Assembly (NCBI GenBank): GCA_018896025.1
Contig: JAHIND010000003.1
Span: 109,958-173,957, forward strand
Direction of reading: 5' to 3'
DNA: 64,000 bases
Source: Pseudomonadota bacterium
GTDB taxonomy: Bacteria > Desulfobacterota > Desulfarculia > Desulfarculales > Desulfarculaceae
In this document: positions 25,672 through 34,600 of the stretch, one piece after another
Layout of the letters: every line of letters starts with the position of its first letter
Numbering within the stretch: the stretch's first letter is position 1
Notes under the pieces: generated by a model
What the model saw: only the letters and a program-made list of their open reading frames with translations
Told to the model about the DNA's origin: nothing
Database searches by the model: none
Translations under genes and position numbers: made by a program

Positions 25672-27210
25672 TCAGACCTTGAACTCGGAGCCCGCCCAGT
25701 ACTGGTCGCGCAGCTTGCGCTTGAGAACCTTGCCCACCGGGCTGCGGGGCAGTTCCCTTACGAAATCCACCGAGCGGGGCTTGAGGTAGTCGGCCAAGCG
25801 CTGGGCGCAGAAGCCCTGCAACTCCTCCAGGCTGCTGCTTTGGCCCTCCCGCAGCACCACCACCGCCTTGAGCACCTCGCCCCACTTGGCGTCGGGCACC
25901 CCGATCACCGCCGCCTCGGCCACCTTGGGGTGCCGAAGCAGCACCTCTTCCACCTCGCTGGGGTAGATGTTCTCCCCCCCGCTGATGACCATGTCGGTGC
26001 GCCGGTCCACGATGTAGAGGAAGCCGTCCTCATCCAAGCGGCCCATGTCCCCCAGGGTGAACCAGCCGTCCTTGAAGGCCGCGGCGGTCTTTTCCTCGTC
26101 GCGGAAATAGCCGCTGAACAGGCTGGGGCCCTGGAGGTAGACCTCGCCCACCTCGCCGTCGGGGACCTGGTTGCCGTGTTCGTCAAGGAGCTTGAGGAAC
26201 ACGTCCCAGGCGGGCGGCCCCACGGAGCGTTTTTTGCGCGGCATGTCCTTGGCAGGGATGTTGGTGATGATCAGGGTCTCGGTGGCCGCGTAAAACTCGT
26301 AGAGCACCGGCCCAAAGCGTTTGAGGGCCGCTTCCTTCACCGGGGTGGGCATGGGCGAGCCCCCGCTGGTGAGCACCTTGAGGCTGGAGGTGTCGTAGCT
26401 CTGGTGGTCCTCCAGGCCCAGGATGGCGCTGAACATGGTGGGCACCAGGAAGCTGTAGGTCACTTTATGCTTTTGCACCAAACGCAGGTACTCCGCCGCG
26501 TCGAAGTTTTTCATCACCACCGCCGTGCCGCCCATGTACAGGGCCAGGGAGGTGAAGTTGCGCGGCGCGGTGTGCCAGAAGGGGCCGGGGTTCAAGGTGA
26601 CCTCGCCCTGGCCCAGGCCGTAGTCCAGCACCTTGTAGAGGTAGCCGGCCACGATGGCCCGGTTGGAGGTGAGCGCCCCCTTGCTGCGCCCGGTGGTGCC
26701 CCCGGTGTAGCCGATGAAAAGTATGTCCTCGGGGTGCAGGTTGGCCTCGGGCTCCTCTTCGCTGGAGGTGGCCAGCAGCTCCTCGTAGCTGTGGCCCCCG
26801 TTCACCGCCGGGCCCTCGCCCAGGATAAGCAGGCAATCGCCCACCGCCTGGCGGGCCTCGGCGGGCAGGCTGTCGTATAAGAGCACGAACTCCGGCCCCA
26901 GCACCAGGCCCGAGGCCTGGGAGTGGGAGATGCGATAAGCCATTTCCGGGGCCTTGAGGCGGTGGTTGATGGGCACCATCCACACCCCCAGCTTGGCGGT
27001 GGCGTGGTAGATCTCCAGGTACTCGGGGCCGTTGAGGGCCAAGACCGCCAGTTTGTCGCCCTTGCCCAGACCCAGGCCGCTCAGGGCATGGGCCAGGCGG
27101 TTCACCCTGGCGTTGAATTCGCGATAGGTCCAGGAGCAGTCCTCAAAGATGACCGCGGTCTTGTCGGGATGGCGTTGGGCGCTGCGCGCCAGGGCTCTGC
27201 CCATGAGCAT
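25672..27210 (-). CDS. Acyl-CoA ligase (AMP-forming, class I adenylate-forming)
   Basis: 512 aa. The P-loop is YTGGTTGRSKGAL near residue 170 (TGG in place of the usual TSG). Later motifs are YEFYAATETLI, LGDMGRLDEDGFLYIVDRRTDMVISGGENIYPSEVEEVL and the catalytic lysine in PRSPVGKVLKRKLRDQ. It resembles medium-chain or substituted-acid CoA ligases. Its start is 26 nt after the TRAP permease stop, so it probably activates the acid that the TAXI-TRAP system imports; that link is inference from position. Confidence 0.88.
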   Translation of the reverse strand: MLMGRALARSAQRHPDKTAVIFEDCSWTYREFNARVNRLAHALSGLGLGKGDKLAVLALNGPEYLEIYHATAKLGVWMVPINHRLKAPEMAYRISHSQASGLVLGPEFVLLYDSLPAEARQAVGDCLLILGEGPAVNGGHSYEELLATSSEEEPEANLHPEDILFIGYTGGTTGRSKGALTSNRAIVAGYLYKVLDYGLGQGEVTLNPGPFWHTAPRNFTSLALYMGGTAVVMKNFDAAEYLRLVQKHKVTYSFLVPTMFSAILGLEDHQSYDTSSLKVLTSGGSPMPTPVKEAALKRFGPVLYEFYAATETLIITNIPAKDMPRKKRSVGPPAWDVFLKLLDEHGNQVPDGEVGEVYLQGPSLFSGYFRDEEKTAAAFKDGWFTLGDMGRLDEDGFLYIVDRRTDMVISGGENIYPSEVEEVLLRHPKVAEAAVIGVPDAKWGEVLKAVVVLREGQSSSLEELQGFCAQRLADYLKPRSVDFVRELPRSPVGKVLKRKLRDQYWAGSEFKV

Positions 27211-27235
27211 AGGAGCTTCTCCGAACTATCAAAAA

Positions 27236-29173
27236 CTAGGTTTGGCGTGATGCCGCCGGGGCGTGGCGGGGGCCCTCGGCGGTTGCGACCCTCTGGGGCC
27301 CGGTCCGGCGCTTGCGGTAATTGCCCAGCAGGATAAAGGCGGCCAAGGCCCCAGCCGGGATGATGAGCCAGGCGGCCCCCACCGCGGCCACCACCAGCAG
27401 GGCCAGGCCGCTGGCCCCCGTGCCCAGGCGTTCCCAGGGGTTGAGGCGGTCCAGGAAAAAGCCCACCAGCCCCACCTGGAACAGGCCCAGGCCCAGGATC
27501 ACCAACAACACCGTGGCCGCCAAGCCGACCAGGCCGGTGCCCGGGGTGAGCAGCAAGGAGCCGTTGTAGGCGAAGACGTAGGGCACCAGAAAGCCCGCCC
27601 CGGCCGCGCCCATGGAATAAAAGGCGGTCTTGATGTAGCGGGCGTCGGCGATGCGGCTGGCCACGATGGCCGCCATGCCCACGGGGGGGGTTAGGCCGGA
27701 AAAGGCCCCAAAGTAGAAGGCGAACATGTGGGCCTGGATGGGCTCCAGCCCCAGGCGGATCAGGGCGGGGATAGCCACCATGGCTCCCACCAGATAGGCG
27801 GCCACGGTAGGGACTTCCAAGCCCAGGATGATCACGCAGCCCATGGACATGGCCAGGGCCAAAAACAAGCTGCCCCCGGACCAGGCCTCCACCGAGTAGC
27901 CCACCATCAACCCCAGGCCGGTCTTGGTGACCAGGGCGATGATGGGCCCCAGGGTGGCGCAGGCCACGGCCACCTTGGCCCCGGTGACCGCGCCCTTTAC
28001 GCAGCCCTCGATTACCCGCGCCAGGGGGGGCCGGGTGCGCCGCCGCAGCAGGCTCAGGAAAACCAGGCCCACGATGCCCCAGAAGGCGGCGAACATGGCC
28101 GGGTAGCCCCAGAAGAACAACAGGACGATGGCCAGCACCGGCAGGACGAATAAGGGGGCGGTGGCCCACAGCTTGGCCCGGTCCGGCTCCTCGGTCAGGG
28201 GAGCCACTCGGCTCTTGAGGGCCGAAAAGTGCACGAAAAAGCCCACCGAGATGAAGTACAGGGTGGCGGGGATGGCCGCGCTGGCGATGATGTCGGCGTA
28301 GGGCACGCCCAAAAGGTCGGCCATGACAAAGGCCCCGGCCCCCATGATGGGAGGCATGATCTGGGCCCCGCCCGAGGCCGCCGCCTCCACGCTGGCCGCC
28401 ACCTCGGGCCGGTATCCCACCCGCTTCATCAGGGGGATGGTGAAGGCCCCGGTGACGGCGATGTTGGGGGTGGCCTGGCCGGTGGTCATGCCCATGAGCG
28501 CCGAGGAGATCACCGCGGTCATGGCCGGGCCGGAGCGGGAGTAGCGCCCCACCACCTTGCCCAGCTCCAGGAAAAAGTCGTTGGCCCCCAGGGCGGCCAG
28601 CATGCCCCCGAAGAGGATGAACAAGAAGATCACGTTGGCGCTGATCACCAGGATGGAGCCCCACAGGTCGTAGGAGCCGAAGGTGAGGTCCACGGTGGTG
28701 ATGATCTCGTTCACCGACAGGATGGGCCCGCCCAGCAGGTGGCCCCAGAAGCCGTAGGCCAGCAGCAGGCAGGCCATGAGGGGCAGGATGGCCCCGAAGC
28801 TGGCGTAGCAGGCGGTGAAGACGATGAACAGCACCAAAAAGCCCACCACCACGTCCAGGGGGGTGGGAAAGCCCATGTTGAACAGCAGCCGCTCCAGGTT
28901 GAGCCACAGGTAGGCCACCACCGCCAGGGTGGCGACGATCAAGAGCCACCAGAACCAGCGGCCCCGTTTGGCCTTGACCGCCCCCAGGAACACCAGGGTG
29001 AGGGCGAAGGCCAGGTGGATCATGCGGTGCTCGATGGTGCCCACCACCGAGTAGTACACATTGACCAGGTGGTACAGGCCCATGAATACGGCCACCAGGG
29101 TCATGGCCAAATCCAGGCGCGAGGGGAACATCCCCAGGATCAGCCCGCCGTTGTCTCGCTCAGCTTGCGCCAT
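27236..29173 (-). CDS. TRAP transporter fused permease (4TM/12TM, TAXI type)
   Basis: About 645 aa; the small DctQ-like part (LAMTLVAVFMGLYHLVNVYY, TM cluster to about residue 110) is fused to the large DctM-like part. Motifs include PLMACLLLAYGFWGHLLGGP, FGGMLAALGANDFFLELGKVVGRYSRSGPAMTAVISSALMGMTTGQATPNIAVTGAFTIPLMKRVGY and GAFSGLTPPVGMAA. Start ATG 29173 is preferred over an upstream Met that would add a Pro/Arg-rich stretch. It imports organic acids with the binding protein upstream, probably using a sodium or proton gradient. Confidence 0.9.
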   Translation of the reverse strand: MAQAERDNGGLILGMFPSRLDLAMTLVAVFMGLYHLVNVYYSVVGTIEHRMIHLAFALTLVFLGAVKAKRGRWFWWLLIVATLAVVAYLWLNLERLLFNMGFPTPLDVVVGFLVLFIVFTACYASFGAILPLMACLLLAYGFWGHLLGGPILSVNEIITTVDLTFGSYDLWGSILVISANVIFLFILFGGMLAALGANDFFLELGKVVGRYSRSGPAMTAVISSALMGMTTGQATPNIAVTGAFTIPLMKRVGYRPEVAASVEAAASGGAQIMPPIMGAGAFVMADLLGVPYADIIASAAIPATLYFISVGFFVHFSALKSRVAPLTEEPDRAKLWATAPLFVLPVLAIVLLFFWGYPAMFAAFWGIVGLVFLSLLRRRTRPPLARVIEGCVKGAVTGAKVAVACATLGPIIALVTKTGLGLMVGYSVEAWSGGSLFLALAMSMGCVIILGLEVPTVAAYLVGAMVAIPALIRLGLEPIQAHMFAFYFGAFSGLTPPVGMAAIVASRIADARYIKTAFYSMGAAGAGFLVPYVFAYNGSLLLTPGTGLVGLAATVLLVILGLGLFQVGLVGFFLDRLNPWERLGTGASGLALLVVAAVGAAWLIIPAGALAAFILLGNYRKRRTGPQRVATAEGPRHAPAASRQT

Positions 29174-29263
29174 GCCTCGTAACACCTGCCGTTCAAAGTG
29201 AAGTTGGCCGCCTGGTGGGTGGAAGCCCCTCCCCCGCCGGGCGGGGAAGGGGCTCATGACGGC

Positions 29264-30334
29264 TTATTCCGAGGGATAGAGCTTGTTGAAGTATTCCAGG
29301 CCGAAGGGGATCTTGTGCTCCTCGAAGAACTTGATGGCGCCGGGGTGCCAGTCCTTCTTGGGGGCGGGGTAGGCCCCGAACTTCTCGGCAATCCAGCCCT
29401 TGCCCGAGCTGTGATAGGTCTTCAGGTCCGCGGCGTGGCTGGTGGTGACCTTTAGGATCTCGTAGACCACGTCGGCGGGCATCTCGGGATACACCGCCCA
29501 ACCCAAAACGATGTTGAAGCCCAGCACGTTCTGGCGAGGCACCCCGTTGCCCAACACGCCCTTCTTCAAGGTGGCGGTGGCGCCGTACATGTCGCCGTAG
29601 AGCTTGCCCGAGAGCTTGCGCATGGCCGGGGTGGCGGTGATGAAGTACACGTCGCGCTTGGACAGAAGCTCCTTGAGCTTGGGCACGGTGGTGTAGACGT
29701 CCTTGCCGCGCTCGGGGCAGAAGGCCAGGGCCGCGTCGGTCTTGCCCAGGATCATGTCGTTGTACCCGGCATAGGCGGTGTACTGCCATTTGATGGAGTC
29801 CAAAACCTCCTTGCCCGCGCCGCCGATGAGGTTATAGGTCATGGCGAACTTGGTGGTGCCTTTGGGCCAGGTGGCCACTCGCTTGCCCTTGAGGTCGGCC
29901 AGGGTCTTGATCTTGGGGTCCAGGGTGATGATGCACACCGCCAGCGACTGCTGGTAGGACATGATCATCAGGTCCTTGAACTTGGAGGGGTCCTGGTTGA
30001 AAGGAGCCTCGCCCTTTTTGGCCTTTTCGTACATCTCGGCCGAGCAGGTGAAGAAGGTGCGGCTGCGCTTGCCTGGGCTCAGGCCCACGATCTTGATGTT
30101 CTCCGGGGTGCCGGAGGACTCCAGCACCGAGCCGCGCACCCAGGAGGAGTGCTTGTTCAGGATGTCGCACATGCCGAAGCCCAGGATGTAGCTGGAACCC
30201 CCGAAGGTGGTGGTGCGGGCCTCCACCCGATAGATCTTGGGGGCCGCCTGGCTGGGGCATGGCGCGGCCAGCCACGCGGCGGCCAGGGCCAAGACGCAAG
30301 CAGTCACGAACGCCGAAAGAGCTAGTTTCCTCAT
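29264..30334 (-). CDS. TRAP transporter TAXI-family solute-binding protein
   Basis: 356 aa with a clear signal peptide (KLALSAFVTACVLALAAAWLAAPCPSQA). The mature protein has TAXI features: YRVEARTTTFGGSSYILGFGMCDILNKHSSWVRG, ESSGTPENI, LADLKGKRVATWPKGTTKFAM. The ATG at 30334 has GGGAGG and GGGA upstream. It is the first gene of an operon with the fused permease and the acyl-CoA ligase. The ligand is unknown; aromatic or dicarboxylic acids are common for the class. Confidence 0.9.
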   Translation of the reverse strand: MRKLALSAFVTACVLALAAAWLAAPCPSQAAPKIYRVEARTTTFGGSSYILGFGMCDILNKHSSWVRGSVLESSGTPENIKIVGLSPGKRSRTFFTCSAEMYEKAKKGEAPFNQDPSKFKDLMIMSYQQSLAVCIITLDPKIKTLADLKGKRVATWPKGTTKFAMTYNLIGGAGKEVLDSIKWQYTAYAGYNDMILGKTDAALAFCPERGKDVYTTVPKLKELLSKRDVYFITATPAMRKLSGKLYGDMYGATATLKKGVLGNGVPRQNVLGFNIVLGWAVYPEMPADVVYEILKVTTSHAADLKTYHSSGKGWIAEKFGAYPAPKKDWHPGAIKFFEEHKIPFGLEYFNKLYPSE

Positions 30335-30543
30335 AACGATCCCGCCTCCCGAGAAGATTGCACAACGAAACTCCACGGCGCGGCCCCCCTCCGGGGAGCC
30401 CGGAGTCCCTGGGACCTAGCCGTGAATCACAGCTTCCTATGTTAAGACCGGTGCATGGAAGGACAAAAGATAATTTATCGTTAGGTTATTGGCAGGTAAA
30501 TACTATTACTGAAAAAGCCCGCCGAGGGTCCGGCGGAATGACC
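30335..30543. other. Intergenic region with terminator and likely TAXI operon promoter
   Basis: Carries the terminator of the LuxR gene at its right end. An AT-rich part follows; on the minus strand TTTACC and TAAATT are spaced 17 bp apart (about 30475-30503) and could be the -35 and -10 of the TAXI-TRAP operon. The match is 4/6 for each box. Confidence 0.35.
30511..30536 (-). terminator. Intrinsic terminator of the PAS-LuxR gene
   Basis: On the minus strand CCGCCG pairs with CGGCGG around a 6-nt loop and is followed by GGCTTTTT. It begins 8 nt after the LuxR stop codon. Confidence 0.8.
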
Positions 30544-31452
30544 TCAGGCCATCTGCCTGAGATACGTGCATAAATTAAGGCGCTTTTTCTTGAGCCCCAA
30601 CTTGGCGCGGATGTTTTGGCGGTGGAAGGCCACCGCGTTTTCGCTGATGGCCAAGACCTGGGCTACCTCGCTGGAGCCCTTGCCCTCGCGCACCAGGCGG
30701 GCCACCTCCAGCTCCTTGGGGGTAAGGCCCACCAGCTTGGAGGACAGGCGCCGGGCAAAGGGCGAGGATATCTCGTTCACCCCGGAGCGCACCGCCTCGG
30801 CCAGTGCCCTCTGGTCCGGGCCCAGGCCACTGGCCAAGAGGCGCTCTATGAAGGGCGTCACCAACTGGGCCACGCTGGCGTTGACCTTGGCCTCCAGCTC
30901 CTTCTTCTCCTCGGCCCGGTGGTTGAGCATCACCTTGAGGGCGGTGTTGGCCGCCTCCAACTCGGCGGTGCGCTCGGCCACCTTGGCCTCCAGCTCCTCG
31001 TGGGCCTTCTTGAGCGCCGCCTCGGCCAGCTTGCGCTGGCTGATGTCCTCAACGATGACGATGAAATGGCAGGGGTTGCCCTGGGCGTCCCGGGCCATGC
31101 AGCAGCGCACGTTGGCCCACCACAGCGTGCCGTCCCGGCGGAAATAGCGCTTTTCCACCGTGTAGTCGTCTATCTCGCCGGTCAACAGCTTTTTGAAGCG
31201 CTCCACGGTCCAATAGTCGTCGGGGTGGGTGCATTCCCACAAGCGCAGTTGTAAAAAGGCGGGATCGTCGGGGTGGTAGCCGAACAGCTCGCTGATGCGC
31301 CGGTTGGCCAGGCGGATGCGCCCGGCCAGGTCGCCGTGGATGATGCCCACCGGGGCCTGCTCAAAGGTGAGCCGGAAGCGGGCCTCGCTCTGGGCCAAAT
31401 CCATCTGCCCGTTCAGGGGGGCCTTTTCTCCCACCGGGGAATCATTATTCAT
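30544..31452 (-). CDS. PAS domain LuxR-family transcriptional regulator
   Basis: 302 aa. A PAS domain (RFRLTFEQAPVGIIHGDLAGRIRLANRRISELFGY to IVIVEDISQRKLAE) is followed by a coiled-coil linker (AALKKAHEELEAKVAERTAELEAAN) and a C-terminal LuxR-type HTH (LTPKELEVARLVREGKGSSEVAQVLAISENAVAFHRQNIRAKLGLKKKR). The ATG at 31452 has AAGG upstream; an earlier ATG at 31500 has no ribosome site. It senses a cytoplasmic signal. It is divergent from the hybrid kinase gene across an AT-rich 180-bp region, and upstream of the TAXI-TRAP operon, which it may control. Confidence 0.85.
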   Translation of the reverse strand: MNNDSPVGEKAPLNGQMDLAQSEARFRLTFEQAPVGIIHGDLAGRIRLANRRISELFGYHPDDPAFLQLRLWECTHPDDYWTVERFKKLLTGEIDDYTVEKRYFRRDGTLWWANVRCCMARDAQGNPCHFIVIVEDISQRKLAEAALKKAHEELEAKVAERTAELEAANTALKVMLNHRAEEKKELEAKVNASVAQLVTPFIERLLASGLGPDQRALAEAVRSGVNEISSPFARRLSSKLVGLTPKELEVARLVREGKGSSEVAQVLAISENAVAFHRQNIRAKLGLKKKRLNLCTYLRQMA

Positions 31453-31633
31453 TTTATCGGCCTTGCCCTTCTTGGTGCAGTCGCAGGCTGCCCACCACAT
31501 TTTACTGATATAAAACTATCATTACCTATCAAATAGTTACACTTCATTAAAAACAATGAAATACCCACAACCCTACAAATTATTGGTGTAATATTTTTAA
31601 TTGACGCGATGTCGCCCCCAAAAATGGATCGCG
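31453..31633. promoter_or_regulatory. AT-rich divergent promoter region
   Basis: Holds the 5' regions of the PAS-LuxR gene and the hybrid kinase. Positions 31500-31600 are much more AT-rich than the rest of the window, with TTGATA and TTGGTGTAATATT stretches; I could not fix a -35/-10 pair with confidence. Confidence 0.4.
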
Positions 31634-34600
31634 ATGAAACCCACCCCCCCCATGACCGGCGCCCGCTTTTGGATCACCTCCCTGTTGGTGGCGGCGATGT
31701 ACGTGCTCACCGCCAAGCTGGGCATGCTCCTGGCCACGGTGCAGGGCAACGTAACCCCCATTTGGCCCCCGGCGGGCATCGCCCTGGCCGCGCTGTTGCT
31801 CTGGGGGCCGCGCCTGGCCCCGGCCGTGGCCCTGGGCGCTCTGGTGGCCACCGCCGGCACCGGAGCCCCCTGGCATTTTTCCCTGACCGTGGCCGTGGGC
31901 AACACCGCCGCCGCCCTGGCCGGGCTGTGGGTCTTGAACCGGCAAAAACTTGACCGCGCCCTGGGGCGGGTGCGCGAGATCATCGCCCTGGTGCTGTGGG
32001 GAGCCCTGGCCGCCGGCGTGGTAAGCGCCGGCTTCGGGGCCGCGGGACTGCTCTGGGCCGGCATGGTGCCCCCTTCCCAATGGAGCGAGCCCTTGCTCAT
32101 CTGGTGGCTGGGCGACAGCATGGGCGTGGTGGTGATGACCCCGGTGATCCTGTACTGGTTCGCCCACCCGCTCTCCAGCCTCAAGCGGGCAAAGCCCCTG
32201 GAGCTGCTTTCCTGGGCCCTGAGCGCCGTACTGGTCAGCATGTTCCTTTTCGGGGGCTGGGCCTCCGCCGAATTCACCCACATGCTCTGCTTCGTGTCCT
32301 TCCCCCTGCTGCTTTGGGCCGCCCTGCGTTTCGGCCGCCGCCTCACCGCCGTCTGCGCCATGGTGCTGTGCTACGCCACCGTGGCCGCCACGTCCATGGG
32401 GGTGGGGCCCTTTGCCGAGCAAATGGTAAACGGCGGCATGGTCCTGCTTTGGGCCTACCTGGGCAGCCTGGTGGTCACCTCCCTGGCCCTGGCCACGGCG
32501 GTGGGACAGACCCAGCGGGTGGCCGCCCAACTCAGCCGCCACCGCGACGAGTTGGCCCAGGCGGTGGAGCGCCGCACCGCCCAACTGGTCTCCTCCCACC
32601 AGGAGCTTTGGCAGTCCCACCAGCGCACCCAGGCGGTCCTGGACGGCATCAGCGACGGCTTTTTCACCCTGGACCACAACATGGTGTTCACCCACTTCAA
32701 CGCCACCGCCGAGCGTTTGCTCAAGCGCCGGGCCCAAGAGGTGCTGGGCCTTAGCTTCGCCGATGCCTTTCCCGAGGCAGCGGGAAGTGTTCTAGAGCGG
32801 CGGTATCGCCAGGCCATCCAGGAAAAACGGCCGCAGGCCTTTGAAACCTTTTTCGAGCAAGAGCCCTACCGCAACTGGTTCGACGTTCGCATCTATCCCT
32901 CGGAAAACGGCATCAGCGTATTTTTCCAGGTGACCACCGCCCAGAAGGAGGCGGCCCTGGCCCTGGCCCGCAGCGAGGAGCGCCTGCGCACCCTGGTGGA
33001 GGAGACGCCCCTGGGGGTGGCGGTCATCAGCTCCCAAGACGAATACGTCTACACCAACCCCCAATTCACCCGCATCTTCGGTTATCAGCGGGAGGAGACC
33101 CCCCGGGGCCGGGAATGGTTCAGGCGTGCGTTTCCCGACGCCAACTACCGGCGCGAGGTCTTGGAGGTCTGGCGGCGCGACCTCACCGCCTCCAAGGTGG
33201 GCCAGGTGCGGCCCCGCACATTTCGGGTCACCTGCAAAAGCGGCGAGGCCAAGACCATAGAATTCAGGCCGGTGACCCTGAGCACCGGCGAACAGCTGGT
33301 GATCTACGAGGACGTCAGCGAGCGCGAAAACGCCCTCAGGGCGCTCAAGGCCAGCGAGGAAAAGTTCTCCAAGGCCTTCCAGCACAGCCCCATGTGGGTG
33401 GTGCTCTCATCCCTGGAGGAGGGCCGCCTTTTCGAGGTGAACGAAACCTTTTTGCGCAGCACCGGCTACACCCGCCAGGAGGTGACCGGCAAGACCATCC
33501 TGGATCTGGGGCTCAACACCAACTCCGAGGGACGCACCCGGGTGGTGGAAGCCCTGCGCCGCGAGGGCTCGGTGAGCGAGTTGGAGGTGCGCATGCGCAC
33601 CAAGGCCGGGCGGCTTTTGAACATGGTCTACTACGGGACCATGATCGAAGTGGGCGGCGAGCGGCTGGTGCTTTCCCTGTTGCAGGACATCACCGAGGCC
33701 AAGCGCGCCGAAAAGGCTCTCAAAGCCAGCGAGGAAAAGTTCCAAAAGCTTTATATGGCCAGCCCGGTGTGGATAAACCTGACCACCCTCAAGGAGGGGC
33801 GCTACCTGGAGGTCAACGAAGCCTTTTGCCAAATCACCGGCTATTCCCGCCAAGAAGCCCTGGAAACGACCAGCACGGGATTGGGCCTGTGGGAAAACCC
33901 CTCGGACCGGGAGACTATCCGCCGGATCATGCAGCGGGACGGCTCGCTGCGCAACTATCCGGTCAACTTCAGGATGAAGGACGGCCAGGTGCGCCAATTC
34001 CTTTGGTCGGCGGAGGTGGTGGAGCTTGGGCCGGAGCCCCTGATGATAAGCGTCCATTTGGATGTCACCGATCTGCGCCTGACCCAAAAGGCCCTGAGCG
34101 ACAGCGAGGCCCACTTCCGCTCGGTGGTGGAGAACTCGCTGTCGGGAATCTACGTGATTCAGGACGGTAAATTGGCATACGTCAACCCGCGCCTGGTCGG
34201 CATGCTGGGCTTTTCCAAACCCGAAGAATTGCTGGACCACGCCCCTTGGGAATATGTGCATCCCGAGGACCGGGAGATGGTCAAGAGCGGGGGATGGTTG
34301 CGCCAACACCATGAGGTTGCCCAACGCCACTACACTTTCCGGGCCATACGCGGCGACGGCAAAACGATCTGGCTGGAGGCCTTGGACGCCCACATCATGT
34401 ACCAGGGACGCAAAGCCAACCTGGGCAACGTGGTGGACATCACCAAGCGCAAGGCCGCCGAGGAGGCGCTCAAGCAAAGCGAGGAGCAGTACCGCCTGCT
34501 GGTGGACAACGCCCAGGACGCCATCTACATTCTCCAGGACGGCATTTTCGTCTTCGCCAACCCAGAGGTGGAGCGTTTGATCGGCTACACCCAGGAAGAG

